A DNA stretch of 64,000 nt, taken from positions 21,162-85,161 of the forward strand of contig NZ_BOQN01000063.1 in assembly GCF_018332695.1 (NCBI RefSeq), in the 5' to 3' direction. How positions within the stretch are numbered: the stretch's first letter is position 1; each line of letters begins with the position of its first letter. The position numbers and the translations under genes were made by a program. The stretch comes from Paractinoplanes toevensis. Lineage in GTDB: Bacteria > Actinomycetota > Actinomycetes > Mycobacteriales > Micromonosporaceae. Shown piece after piece: positions 32,135 through 42,176 of the stretch. Under the pieces are notes generated by a model. It was given only the letters and a program-made list of their open reading frames with translations, did no database searches and was not told the DNA's origin.

Positions 32135-33598
32135 CTACTCGGGCTGGTCTACCCCGGCGCGCCGGCCGCGGAACCAGTCCGGCTCGCCGTCGAGGCTGTC
32201 CGCCGGCGCGGGCCGGGCCGGCCACGAGCGACCCGCCTGGTCGACCACCTCGCCGCCGGCCGGACGGTGGGCGGCGGCGAGGTTGTCGGCCGGGTGGTGG
32301 GCGGCGGGGCGACCGGCGACCGGCATGCCGAGATCGCGACCGGGGTCCTCGCCCAGAGCGGCGTGCCGGGCGGCCGGCGCGGCGGCGACGGCTTCCGGGC
32401 CGGGATCGGCGGCCAAGCGAGGCGCCGGGGCGGCATTCAACGCGCCGCCGGCCCGCAGACCGTCGGCGCTCGCGCCACTCAAGCGCAGGCCGCCGCGGGC
32501 GGGGTCGCCGGCCGGGACCAAGGCCGGCTCGGGGGTGGGCGGGTCGCCCTTCCGCCGTGCCGAACCGGCCGGCCAGAGCCGGGGCGAGCGGCGGGCGGCC
32601 AGGTCCTCGGCCCAGCCGAAGCAGAGGACCGCGACCAGGGTGAGGGCCAGCGCGACGCCGAAGTCGACCACGATGGCGAGGTCGCCCTCCAGGTCGTCGA
32701 GGGCGATCAGGGTGAGGACCGGCCAGACCGCGGCGATCGCGATGTTGTGCCAGAGGTAGACGGTGACGGCCCGCGCGTTGAGCAGGGTCACCGCACCGTC
32801 GAGCGGCCGGATCCGGGCCAGCCACGCCATGCTGGGCTGCCAGCGCAGCACCAGCAGGACGAACGCCAGCGACCAGAGGGCCTGCGACTCGGCCACGTCG
32901 TTGAGGTCCCAGGGGTCCTCGCCCTGGTGGCCGTTGAGCCACCACAGGGCGACCGCCCCCATGACCGCCGCCACCGGGACCGTGGCCCACGGCTTGACCC
33001 GGGCGAGCCGGCCGTCGTGGTGGGCGAAACCGGCGATCCAGCAGGCGCCGTAGGTGACGAAGTCCCACAGGGCCGCGTCGGCGGTCTCGGGCAGGCTGAA
33101 CCCGGTGAGGTCGAGGAAGCCCATCAGCAGCAGCGGCGCGGCCACCGCACCCCAGCCGATCCGCCGGTACAGGGCGTACAGGACCGGGGAGAGCAGCACG
33201 AACCAGAGGTAGGCGCGCAGGTACCAGAGCGGTTCCCAGACGTCGATGGCCCGGTCGCTGCCGGGCGGGTCGGCGATCGGCAGCAGCCAGAAGAACAGCC
33301 GGCCGATGCTGAACGGGTGGTCGCTGTCGGTCTCGGTCGCCCAGCCGGCGGCGAGCATGACGGGTACGGCGACCAGGCCGAGCAGCCACAGCGGCGGCAG
33401 CAGCCGGCGCACCCGGGACATCACCACCTGCCCGGCGGCGCGTTTCTCCAGGGAGGCAGCGGTGAGCGAGCCGGCCAGCGCGAACATGATGCCCATGGCG
33501 GGCAGCAGGATCGACAGCCAGGGCCAGCCGAAGAGGTGGTAGACGATCACCCGGACGATTGCCGCGGCACGGAGCAGGTCCAGGTATCGATTTCGCAC
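32135..33598 (-). CDS. Acyltransferase-3 family membrane protein
   Basis: A 487-residue protein with about ten membrane helices in residues 1-345. The opening RNRYLDLLRAAAIVRVIVYH carries the LDLLRAxAI-x5-YH pattern with the catalytic His of acyltransferase 3 (OafA-like) enzymes that O-acylate sugars, lipids or antibiotics at the membrane. The last ~135 residues are a Pro/Ala-rich hydrophilic tail without a domain. The GTG start at 33598 has TACCGT six bases upstream and no Shine-Dalgarno. The acyl acceptor is unknown. Confidence 0.82.
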   Translation of the reverse strand: MRNRYLDLLRAAAIVRVIVYHLFGWPWLSILLPAMGIMFALAGSLTAASLEKRAAGQVVMSRVRRLLPPLWLLGLVAVPVMLAAGWATETDSDHPFSIGRLFFWLLPIADPPGSDRAIDVWEPLWYLRAYLWFVLLSPVLYALYRRIGWGAVAAPLLLMGFLDLTGFSLPETADAALWDFVTYGACWIAGFAHHDGRLARVKPWATVPVAAVMGAVALWWLNGHQGEDPWDLNDVAESQALWSLAFVLLVLRWQPSMAWLARIRPLDGAVTLLNARAVTVYLWHNIAIAAVWPVLTLIALDDLEGDLAIVVDFGVALALTLVAVLCFGWAEDLAARRSPRLWPAGSARRKGDPPTPEPALVPAGDPARGGLRLSGASADGLRAGGALNAAPAPRLAADPGPEAVAAAPAARHAALGEDPGRDLGMPVAGRPAAHHPADNLAAAHRPAGGEVVDQAGRSWPARPAPADSLDGEPDWFRGRRAGVDQPE

Positions 33599-33604
33599 CG
33601 GGGA

Positions 33605-33610
33605 ACGGTA
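33605..33610 (-). promoter_or_regulatory. -10-like TACCGT of a leaderless start (acyltransferase gene)
   Basis: On the minus strand TACCGT-N6-GTG puts the transcript start at the GTG at 33598. Confidence 0.4.
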
Positions 33611-33811
33611 GCCACCACGCCTGCCCCGGCGGGACCGCCGAGCGGTTGCCAGAAAGAGCGCGAGGGCTTACCCCGAAGGGATGAACTGTCCGAATTGTCT
33701 GTGCGGTTGTGCGACGTTCATGGTGACCGTGGCCGCTTTGTGACGTTGACCCCTGGCGAGGAGGCGGCCGGGACGGCCGGACGCCCGCGACTCGATGGGA
33801 CTTACTAGGAA

Positions 33812-34762
<951 letters not shown>

Positions 34763-34787
34763 ACCCCGCCTTCTCTCAACTGCATAC

Positions 34788-34821
34788 GGCGCGAACCGAA
34801 AACATCTCACGGATTCGCGCC
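34788..34821. terminator. Stem-loop between the CAP and L,D-transpeptidase genes
   Basis: GGCGCGAACCG pairs with CGG-A-TTCGCGCC (one bulged A) around an 11-base loop. It follows the CAP stop by 26 bases and has no T-run. It could terminate or act as an operator for the next gene. Confidence 0.5.
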
Positions 34822-34896
34822 ACGGTCGTTCCCCATACACCGAGGCGAGCCCGGTTGTGCTTCGATGTGCGAACACATGTCCTGGGGAGGACCAAG

Positions 34897-35658
34897 TTGC
34901 GAGTGAGACGGGTTTCCGCCCGCGTCGCCGGGGCCGCTTTGGCGACCCTGGTGGGCGGCGGTCTCGGCGTGGCGCTGACGCCTGCGGGCGCCGGTGCCGC
35001 GGTGCGCACCGCCCCGGCGGCCAAGGTCGTGACCACCTCGGTGGTCACGAAGGCGGCGGCCGCGAGCTGTGCCACCGGTAAGTTCCAGAAGCAGGTCGAG
35101 GGCTACCTCAACAAGATCGGTGGCTACGGCACGCTCAAGGTCGACGGCAAGCAGTCCGCCACCGACTGTGCCGCGATCAAGAAGTTCCAGAGCCGGTTCG
35201 GCATCAAGCCGGCGTCCGGCCTGGCCGGCCCGACGACGAACGACGTGGCCAAGCGCCTCGCCGCGTCGAACACGGCCAAGTGCAAGGCCAAGAAGACCGG
35301 GCTCACCTTCTGCGTCGACCTCACCCACCAGACCACCTGGGTGATGAAGAACGGCAAGGTGCTCGTCAAGCCGACGGTCACCCGGACCGGCATGAACAAC
35401 TACGAGACCCCGGCCGGCACCTTCAAGATCAACAAGCGGACCAAGAAGGAGTGGTCGGACCCGTACCACGTCTGGTTGCCGTACTGGCAACGGTTCATCG
35501 GCGGGCGCGGTTTCCACCAGACCACCACCTACATCCACGACATGTGGCGTGGTTCGCACGGCTGCGTCAACCTGCTGCCGCAGGACGCGAAGAAGTACTA
35601 CAGCCTCGGCAAGATCGGCTCCACGGTGAAGGTGTTCGGGCGTCGTCCCGGGACCTGA
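34897..35658 (+). CDS. Secreted L,D-transpeptidase with peptidoglycan-binding domain
   Basis: A 253-residue protein that makes 3-3 cross-links or attaches proteins in peptidoglycan. TTG at 34897 is chosen because GGGGAGG ends six bases before it; this gives a signal peptide LRVRRVSARVAGAALATLVG to AGAAV. Residues about 55-125 resemble a peptidoglycan_binding_1 repeat (YLNKIGGYGTLKVDGKQ, AIKKFQSRFGIK). The YkuD domain follows, ending in IHDMWRGSHGCVNLLPQDAK with the catalytic Cys at 223 in the SHGCVN motif. A canonical terminator follows. Confidence 0.92.
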   Translation: MRVRRVSARVAGAALATLVGGGLGVALTPAGAGAAVRTAPAAKVVTTSVVTKAAAASCATGKFQKQVEGYLNKIGGYGTLKVDGKQSATDCAAIKKFQSRFGIKPASGLAGPTTNDVAKRLAASNTAKCKAKKTGLTFCVDLTHQTTWVMKNGKVLVKPTVTRTGMNNYETPAGTFKINKRTKKEWSDPYHVWLPYWQRFIGGRGFHQTTTYIHDMWRGSHGCVNLLPQDAKKYYSLGKIGSTVKVFGRRPGT

Positions 35659-35678
35659 TCCGGCTTTCGCTGGGCGAG

Positions 35679-35710
35679 GCCCGGACCCCACGCACGGGGT
35701 CCGGGCTTTT
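35679..35710 (+). terminator. Rho-independent terminator after the L,D-transpeptidase gene
   Basis: GCCCGGACCCC and GGGGTCCGGGC form a perfect 11-bp stem with a 6-base loop, directly followed by TTTT. Confidence 0.92.
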
Positions 35711-35720
35711 CTCGGCCCCG

Positions 35721-35895
35721 TCACGCAACCAATTGCCGGGCTCGTCCGGCACGATCTCGTTCGGCAACGCGACAAGGTGGTCCCGCTGACCGTGGTGGAG
35801 GCCGACCCGCCCCGGCGCTTCTCGTTCCACTGGGCCTACGACCCGGCCTCCCCCGCCTCGTCTCCTACGTGGCCCGGCTGGCGTCCACCCGGTGA
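35721..35895 (+). pseudogene. Remnant of an SRPBCC/AHSA1-family gene, frameshifted and deleted
   Basis: Three pieces of one family appear in different frames. From 35721 the frame reads SGTISFGN; after AAC at 35768 it shifts by one base and reads DKVVPLTVVEADPPRRFSFHWAYDPA, typical of SRPBCC proteins paired with ArsR regulators; it shifts again and ends RLVSYVARLASTR with TGA at 35893-35895. The first shift is explained by loss of one G (AACGGCGAC to AACGCGAC). The second joint lacks the middle of the domain (about 50-70 residues), and the 5' part is missing. The stop overlaps the ArsR start by GTGA, as in an intact operon. A functional product is very unlikely. Confidence 0.6.
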
Positions 35896-36281
35896 ACGAG
35901 ACGATCGACGACGCACTCTGGTCGGCGATCGGCGACCCGACCCGCCGCCTGATGCTCGACCTGCTGCTGGCCGACGGCGGCGGCACGGCGACCAGGCTGA
36001 GCGAGCACTTGCCGGTCACCCGCCAGGCGGTCGCCAAACACCTAAGCGTGCTGGACCGCGCCGGCCTGGTCCACGCGGCCCCCACCGGCCGCGAACGGCG
36101 CTACGAGGTGGACGAGGCCCAACTCGGCCTAGGTAAGAACTTCGGCGCTCTGGCGAGCCTGAGTGCGAACGCTCGCCGCCCGCGGCGGGCCGGGCCCTCA
36201 GGCGGCTTTGCGGGCGTGGGTGGTCAGCACCTCGTGGCTCGGTATCAGGCGCTCGTCGCCGAGGGCCGTCACCAGGCGTAA
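35892..36281 (+). CDS. ArsR-family transcriptional regulator, C-terminus probably altered
   Basis: Residues 1-78 (MNETIDDALWSAIGDPTRRL, then TRLSEHLPVTRQAVAKHLSV and RERRYEVDEAQL) are a standard winged-helix ArsR domain of the kind that controls an adjacent SRPBCC gene. After DEAQL the usual ending (about 30 residues describing a WDxRLxRIK helix) is replaced by a Gly/Ala/Arg-rich tail without similarity, which also overlaps a possible minus-strand gene. The gene is therefore probably truncated by the same decay that broke the SRPBCC gene. The N-terminal domain could still bind DNA. Confidence 0.65.
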   Translation: MNETIDDALWSAIGDPTRRLMLDLLLADGGGTATRLSEHLPVTRQAVAKHLSVLDRAGLVHAAPTGRERRYEVDEAQLGLGKNFGALASLSANARRPRRAGPSGGFAGVGGQHLVARYQALVAEGRHQA

Positions 36282-36371
36282 GCCGTCGCGGCTCAGGGTG
36301 TATGTCACGTCGAGGAACCGGCTCACGGTGTCGTCGTGGTGTACCACGGTCAACTCGTCGGCTCGCTGCAT
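36198..36371 (-). CDS. Possible small protein of unknown function (57 residues)
   Basis: Starts at ATG 36371 (MQRADELTVVHHDDTVSRFL) with GAAGGA about 12 bases upstream, ending TTHARKAA. The reading VTYTLSRDGLRLVTALGDER looks like real protein and is not low-complexity, but no family was recognised. It overlaps the tail of the ArsR gene on the other strand; both cannot easily be real over that part. It may be a fragment of a longer gene. Confidence 0.35.
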   Translation of the reverse strand: MQRADELTVVHHDDTVSRFLDVTYTLSRDGLRLVTALGDERLIPSHEVLTTHARKAA

Positions 36372-36522
36372 CGCTGCGTCACGTCCTTCACGGTCACGTT
36401 GTCCACACAGGTACGGTCGGGGCCGTGGGGGCGGTTCACTCAGGGTGCATCCCGGCGTCAAGCCGCCGACCTGGGTGTACGTGATCTGACTGACGCGCCG
36501 ACGACCCCGATCGACGACGGCC

Positions 36523-36528
36523 TAAAGT
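36523..36528 (+). promoter_or_regulatory. -10-like TAAAGT of a leaderless start (MacA-like gene)
   Basis: TAAAGT-N7-GTG places the transcript start at the GTG at 36536 and would drive the three-gene efflux operon. Confidence 0.5.
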
Positions 36529-36535
36529 TGCGAGC

Positions 36536-37875
36536 GTGTCCCGCCCCTTTCGCACCCGCGTCCGGCCGGGCGTTCTCGCGCTCGCCATCGTCATGCTGGT
36601 GTCGCTCACCGCGGCTTCCTGCGGTAACGACGACGACGGCATCACCGTCGGGTCGGCGGCGCGCGGCACGGTCGGTGAGATCGTCGAGGCGCCCGGCTCG
36701 GTGACCGCGCGGGCCGCCGCCACGCTCAGCGCACCCGCCGCCGGCACCCTGGCCGAGCTGCGGGTCGAGGCCGGGCAGAAGGTCAACAAGGGCACCGTGG
36801 TGGCGGTCATCGACTCCCCCGAGCTCGAGGCGCGCCGCGAATCCGCAGCTCAGGCGCTCGATCAGGCCTCCCGGGGCGGCGGTTCGGCCGGGCTGAGCAC
36901 CGCCGGCTACACGGCTGTGCGACGGAAAACCGACAAGCAGGCCGCCACGGCATTCGACGATGCGCGGGACGCGGCCGGCAAGATCGCCGACGCGAACCTG
37001 CGCGGCGTACTCCTCAAGCAGGTCGACGCGGCCGAGCAGCAATATCAGGCAGCGTCGGCGGCGGCCGCCGCCACGCTGCGCTCGGTCCAGCGCGGGGTCG
37101 CTTCGCTCGGCGAAGCGGTCGACTCCCTCTCCGCGGCCCAGAAGCTGCAGGCACAGCAGGCGTACGACCTGGCCGACGCGGCCGTGGAAGCGCTGACCCT
37201 GAAGGCCCCGGTCGCCGGCGTGGTCCAACTCGGCGGGCCGGCCGGCGGCGGCGCGGCAAGCCCGTCGCTGACCGACCTGCTCTCCTCCGGGTCGGCTCCC
37301 GCCGCGTCCACCGCGCTGCCGGGAGTGGACACCGCGGTGCCCAAGGGCGCCTATGTCGCGGCCGGCACGCCCATCGTCACGATCGTCGACGTGACCGCGC
37401 TCGGGCTGAGCGCCTCGGTGGACGAGACCGACGTGCTGCTGGTCCAGCCGGGCGTCACCGCCACCGTCGAGCTGGACGCCGCGACCGGCGCCTCCTACTC
37501 GGCGACCGTGCGCGCGGTCGACCTGCTGCCGACCACCTCGGCGCAGGGCGGCGTCTCCTACCGGGTGCGCCTCGACCTGGCCGCGGGTAAGTACGACGAC
37601 GGGACGAAGGCGCCGACGCCCCGGCCCGGCATGAGCGCGGTGGTGCGGCTGCAGGTGCGCGAGGCGTCCGACGCGGTCACCGTGCCGGCCTCGGCGATCG
37701 TCAACGCCGACGGGCAGGACACCGTCTGGACCGTACGCAACGGGCGCTACCAGCGGGTTTCCGTCAAGGTCGGGGTGCAGGGCGAGGACGTCGTGCAGGT
37801 GACCTCCGGCCTGGACGCGGGCCAGCAGATCGTGGTGGGCGGCGCCGACCTGGTCAAGGCGGGCGAAAAGGCTTC

Positions 37876-37879
<4 letters not shown>
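36536..37879 (+). CDS. MacA/HlyD-type membrane fusion lipoprotein of an ABC exporter
   Basis: A 447-residue protein. The signal ends with a lipobox (LTAASC), so it is probably lipid-anchored outside the membrane. GSVTARAAATLSAPAAGTLA and VEAGQKVNKGTVVAVIDSPE form the first biotinyl-lipoyl-like half, followed by an Ala/Gln-rich coiled coil (about 100-225), the second half around LTLKAPVAGVVQLG, and beta-barrel and membrane-proximal parts. The ABC ATPase and MacB-like permease follow with four-base overlaps. In Gram-positive bacteria such systems export antimicrobial peptides or other hydrophobic compounds; the substrate is unknown. The GTG start is supported by an upstream TAAAGT. Confidence 0.88.
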
Positions 37880-38549
<670 letters not shown>

Positions 38550-38553
<4 letters not shown>

Positions 38554-39734
38554 GGGTCGCGGAGGCATGGCGGGTCGCCATCGATGCGCTGCGGGCCAAC
38601 CGGCTGCGCAGCGTCCTGACGATGCTCGGCGTGGTCATCGGGGTGGGCGCCGTGGTCGCGCTCGTCGCCATCGGCACCGGGACCAAACGGCAGATCGAGC
38701 AGCAGGTCGAGGGCCTCGGGTCGAACCTGCTGATCGTGGTGCCGGGCCGCCTCGACCCGGGCGCCGCGCCCACCGCGTCGACGCTGACCATGGACGACGT
38801 CGACGCGGTCATCCGGGTCGTCGGGGACCGGTCCCGGGTCGCCGTGACGATCAGCTCCGGGGAGACCGTGCGGGCCGGTTCGCGTGAGGCGTACGCCAGC
38901 ATGCAGGGTGTTCTGGAAACCACGCCGGACGTCTTCGTCCGGCGTCTCGACCGCGGCGCCTATCTGACCCGGACCGACGTGACCACCGGGCGGCGGGTCG
39001 CCGTGCTCGGCGCCGGGATCGCCCGGCAGTTGTTCGGCGACCGGGACCCGATCGGCCGGCAGGTCACCATCGGCGGGGTGCGGTTCCGGGTGATCGGCAC
39101 GTTCGAGGAGCTCGGGCAGAGCCTCGGCGTCGACCGGGACAGCGAGGTGCACGTGCCGGTCACCGCGGCCCAGCGACTGCTCGGCACCCAGCGCATCGAC
39201 GGTCTCGCGATCCGCGCCCCCGACCGGGAACGCATCGACGCTCTCGGCGGCGCGGTGGTGGCCGCCCTGGTCAAGCGGCACCCGGACACCGACTTCAGCG
39301 CGGTCACCCAGGAGCAGATCCTCGGGGTGCTGGGCGACATCCTCGGCGTGCTGACCGGGGTGCTGGCCGCGATCGCCGGGATCAGCCTGCTGGTCGGCGG
39401 CGTCGGCGTCTCCAACATCATGCTGGTGTCGGTGCGCGAGCGGACCAAGGAGATCGGCCTGCGCAAGGCGGTCGGCGCCCGGCCCCGCGACATCGGCGTG
39501 CAGTTCCTGCTCGAGGCGGTGCTGCTGACCACGATCGGCGGGGTCCTCGGCATGGCCCTGGGCATCTCGGCCGCGCTGCTGGTCGACCGCCTGACCCCGG
39601 TTCCGGCCGCGGTGACCTGGTGGTCCCTCGCGCTGGCCTTCGGGGTGTCGGCCGCCGTGGGCATCATCTTCGGGGTGATCCCGGCGCAGCGGGCCGGCCG
39701 TCTGGACCCCGTGGTAGCGCTCCGAACAGAGTGA
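38550..39734 (+). CDS. MacB-like ABC transporter permease
   Basis: A 394-residue protein with one N-terminal helix, a large extracytoplasmic MacB-type domain (about 45-265, including TRTDVTTGRRVAVLGAGIAR and GDRDPIGRQVTIGGVRFRVI) and a C-terminal FtsX domain with three helices (GISLLVGGVGVSNIMLVSVR, RTKEIGLRKAVGARPRDI). It forms the mechanotransmission pore with the ATPase and fusion lipoprotein upstream. Confidence 0.93.
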
Positions 39735-39766
39735 GCAAAACTCAGATTTAATGCCCCGAATCTCGA

Positions 39767-39772
39767 TAATCT
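39767..39772 (+). promoter_or_regulatory. -10-like TAATCT of a leaderless start (chemosensory operon)
   Basis: TAATCT (within GATAATCT) lies six bases before the GTG at 39779, the first gene of the chemosensory operon. The region just before (CAGATTTAATGCCCCG) is locally AT-rich. Confidence 0.45.
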
Positions 39773-39778
39773 CGGTTC

Positions 39779-40258
39779 GTGCGGCAATACGGGCAAATGC
39801 CGGAAGTCGAGTCCGTCATGGCGGCGCTCGTGTTCCGCGCCGGCCCACTGCTGTGCGCGCTGCGACTGGATGAGGTCGTCGAGACCATGCGACCGCTCGA
39901 GACCCAGCCGCTGGCCGGCACCCCGCCCTTCGTCCTCGGGATCTGCGTCATGCGCGGCGTGCCCACCCCGGTGATCGACGTGTCCCGGCTGCTGCGCGGC
40001 GACCAGGGCGAGCCCGAACGGTACGTCGCGGTCCGCACCGAGCGCGGCGCGGTCGCGCTGGCCACCGGCGAGATCATCGGGATCCGCAACGTCGACACGA
40101 GCGCCACCGGCGGCCATCCGGCCCTGCTCGGCGGCCGGTCCAGCCGGCTGGTCGCGGGCGTCGGCACCATCGGCGCCGAACCGTTGCTGCTGCTGCAGAG
40201 CATGCGCGCGGTGCCGGACGAGGTCTGGGAAGCCGCCGCCGCGGCGGTCACCTCATGA
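39779..40258 (+). CDS. cheW: CheW-like coupling protein 1
   Basis: A 159-residue CheW-domain protein: ALVFRAGPLLCALRLDEVVE, MRGVPTPVIDVSRLLRG and LLLLQSMRAVPDEVW. CheW proteins link receptors to the CheA kinase in arrays. It heads seven overlapping genes. The GTG start is favoured by the TAATCT box; ATG at 39797 is an alternative. By position in the operon it corresponds to WspB or WspD of Pseudomonas. Confidence 0.88.
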   Translation: MRQYGQMPEVESVMAALVFRAGPLLCALRLDEVVETMRPLETQPLAGTPPFVLGICVMRGVPTPVIDVSRLLRGDQGEPERYVAVRTERGAVALATGEIIGIRNVDTSATGGHPALLGGRSSRLVAGVGTIGAEPLLLLQSMRAVPDEVWEAAAAAVTS

Positions 40259-41643
40259 TCGTGGACGCCGAGGCCGGCCGGTTCCGGGAACTGCTCGGCC
40301 GGTGGCTCGGCTGGACGTTCAGCGACCGGGACGCGGGACAGCTCGGCCCGCTGCTGGTCGAGCGGTCGCATGTGCACCGGATGAGCCGGGGCGAGTATCT
40401 CAACCGGCTGGCGGCCCGCCCGTGGAACAGCGAGATGACCGAGCTCATCGAGCAGCTCAGCATCACCGAGACCTACTTCTTCCGGCACGGCGAGCAGTTC
40501 CGGGCGCTGCGCGAGGAGGCCCTGCCGCGGCGGATCATCGACCGGGCCGGCCAGCGGACGCTGCGCATGCTGTCGGTGGCCTGCTCGTCCGGCGAGGAGG
40601 CGTACAGCCTCGCGATCTCCGCGAAGGAGTCCCTGCCCGGCCCGGACTGGCTGGTCAGCGTGCTCGGGGTGGACGCCAACCCGGCGGTGCTGGGCCAGGC
40701 CACCGAGGGCTGGTACTCGGCGTGGTCGCTGCGGGAGACCCCGGAGGCGGTGAAGCGCCGCTGGTTCCGGTCCGGCGAGCGCGGTTTCGGCGTCGACGAG
40801 GAGATCCGCCGGCTGGTGCAGTTCCGGCAGCACAACGTGGCCGAGCCGGACGCCACCCTGTGGCGGCCCGGCCAGTACGACGTGATCTTCTGCCGGAACC
40901 TGCTGATGTACCTGGTCCCGACGGTCGCGCAGGAGCTCGTCGAGCGGATGACCGCGGCCCTGGCCCCGGGCGGCTTCCTGTTCCTCGGGCACACCGACTC
41001 GCTCGGCGCCGACCCGGACGGCCTCGAACTGCGGCAGACCCACGAGGCCTTCTACTACCGGCGCCGGGTGCCGTCCGCCGATCCCCCGCCGATGGCCGCC
41101 GCCCCCCGGCCGGCGCCCCGGCCCGCGCCGCCTCCCCAGCACCCGCCGCCGTCTTCGGACGCTTACCAGAAGGCGGTGACCCTGCTCGCCGACGAGCGGT
41201 TCACCGACGCGCTCGCCCTGCTCCCGGACCCGCGGCTGCCCCGCGAGCGGCTGCTGCGGGGCGTGCTGCTGGCCCAGGCCGGCCGGCTCGACGACGCGAT
41301 CGACACGGCCCGCCGGCTGATCGACGACGACGGGCTGAACCCCGACGCGCACCAATTGCTCGGCCTCTGCCTGGACGCCGCGACCGCGGTCGGCGAGGCG
41401 CTCGCGCAGTACCGGCTCGCCGCCTACCTCGACCCGGACTTCGCGCTGCCCCGGTTGCGGCTCGGGCAACTGGCCCGGCGCGACGGCGACGCCCGCACCG
41501 CGGCCGGCGAGCTGGAACGGGCCCTCGCGCTGCTGCCGGCCGAGGACGATCTGCGGATCACCCTGTTCGGCGGCGGGTTCGGCCGGATCGCGCTGACCAC
41601 GCTGTGCCGGGCCGAACTGGACGCCTGCGGGGTGCACCGATGA
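40255..41643 (+). CDS. cheR: CheR-type methyltransferase with C-terminal TPR region
   Basis: A 462-residue protein. Residues 1-270 are a CheR enzyme that methylates receptor glutamates with S-adenosylmethionine: ITETYFFRHGEQF, MLSVACSSGEEAYSLAI, and VIFCRNLLMYLVP. A Pro-rich linker (about 280-305) leads to a TPR region (about 305-440, for example LLAQAGRLDDAIDTARRLID and LAQYRLAAYLDPDFALPRLR). CheR plus TPR is the architecture of WspC in alternative-function systems. Start ATGA and end ATGA overlap both neighbours. Confidence 0.92.
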   Translation: MIVDAEAGRFRELLGRWLGWTFSDRDAGQLGPLLVERSHVHRMSRGEYLNRLAARPWNSEMTELIEQLSITETYFFRHGEQFRALREEALPRRIIDRAGQRTLRMLSVACSSGEEAYSLAISAKESLPGPDWLVSVLGVDANPAVLGQATEGWYSAWSLRETPEAVKRRWFRSGERGFGVDEEIRRLVQFRQHNVAEPDATLWRPGQYDVIFCRNLLMYLVPTVAQELVERMTAALAPGGFLFLGHTDSLGADPDGLELRQTHEAFYYRRRVPSADPPPMAAAPRPAPRPAPPPQHPPPSSDAYQKAVTLLADERFTDALALLPDPRLPRERLLRGVLLAQAGRLDDAIDTARRLIDDDGLNPDAHQLLGLCLDAATAVGEALAQYRLAAYLDPDFALPRLRLGQLARRDGDARTAAGELERALALLPAEDDLRITLFGGGFGRIALTTLCRAELDACGVHR

Positions 41644-42176
41644 CCACTGTCGAACGGCGGATCACCCAGCTGCGGTCGGACTTCGACCGCTCCTTCGCCC
41701 AGCCGCTGGGCAGTCACGACGCCGGGCACGTGGAACTGCTGGCGATCAGGGCCGGCGGGCGGCCGTACGCCCTGCGGCTGGCACAGACGGCCGGCCTGCA
41801 CCCGGACCGGCCGGTCACCCCGCTGCCCGGCCCGCTGCCGGCCCTGCTCGGGCTGGCCGGCTTCGCCGGCACGGTGATCCCGGTGTACGACCTGGCCGCG
41901 CTCCTCGGGCACCCGATCTCCGAGCGGCCACGCTGGCTGGTGCTGGCCACCGGCACGCCGCCGCTCGGCTTCGCCTTCCACAAGTTGGACGGGCACGTGC
42001 GGGTGTCCGCCGAGGCGATCATCGGCGAGGCCACCGGGGCCGGCCGGCGCGTTGTCCTGCGCGGCATGGCCACCCTCGACGGCACCGCCCGTCCGATCAT
42101 CGACGTGCCGTCCGCCCGGGCTGCCGTCCACACGCTGGCCGGGCACGCACCGGGAACCGAGGAGGTAACGCGATGA
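41640..42176 (+). CDS. cheW: CheW-like coupling protein 2
   Basis: A 178-residue CheW-domain protein with a ~25-residue N-terminal extension. Core motifs: VELLAIRAGGRPYALRLAQ, LLGLAGFAGTVIPVYDLAAL and LRGMATLDGTARPIIDV. Two CheW genes flanking a CheR-TPR gene is the Wsp arrangement. It overlaps cheR and the receptor gene by four bases each. Confidence 0.85.
   Translation: MTTVERRITQLRSDFDRSFAQPLGSHDAGHVELLAIRAGGRPYALRLAQTAGLHPDRPVTPLPGPLPALLGLAGFAGTVIPVYDLAALLGHPISERPRWLVLATGTPPLGFAFHKLDGHVRVSAEAIIGEATGAGRRVVLRGMATLDGTARPIIDVPSARAAVHTLAGHAPGTEEVTR

Noticed and set aside
32093..33808. Plus-strand open frame of 571 codons opposite the acyltransferase gene
   Set aside because: It is rich in Gly/Asp/Gln/His without any motif; the opposite strand encodes clear acyltransferase helices.
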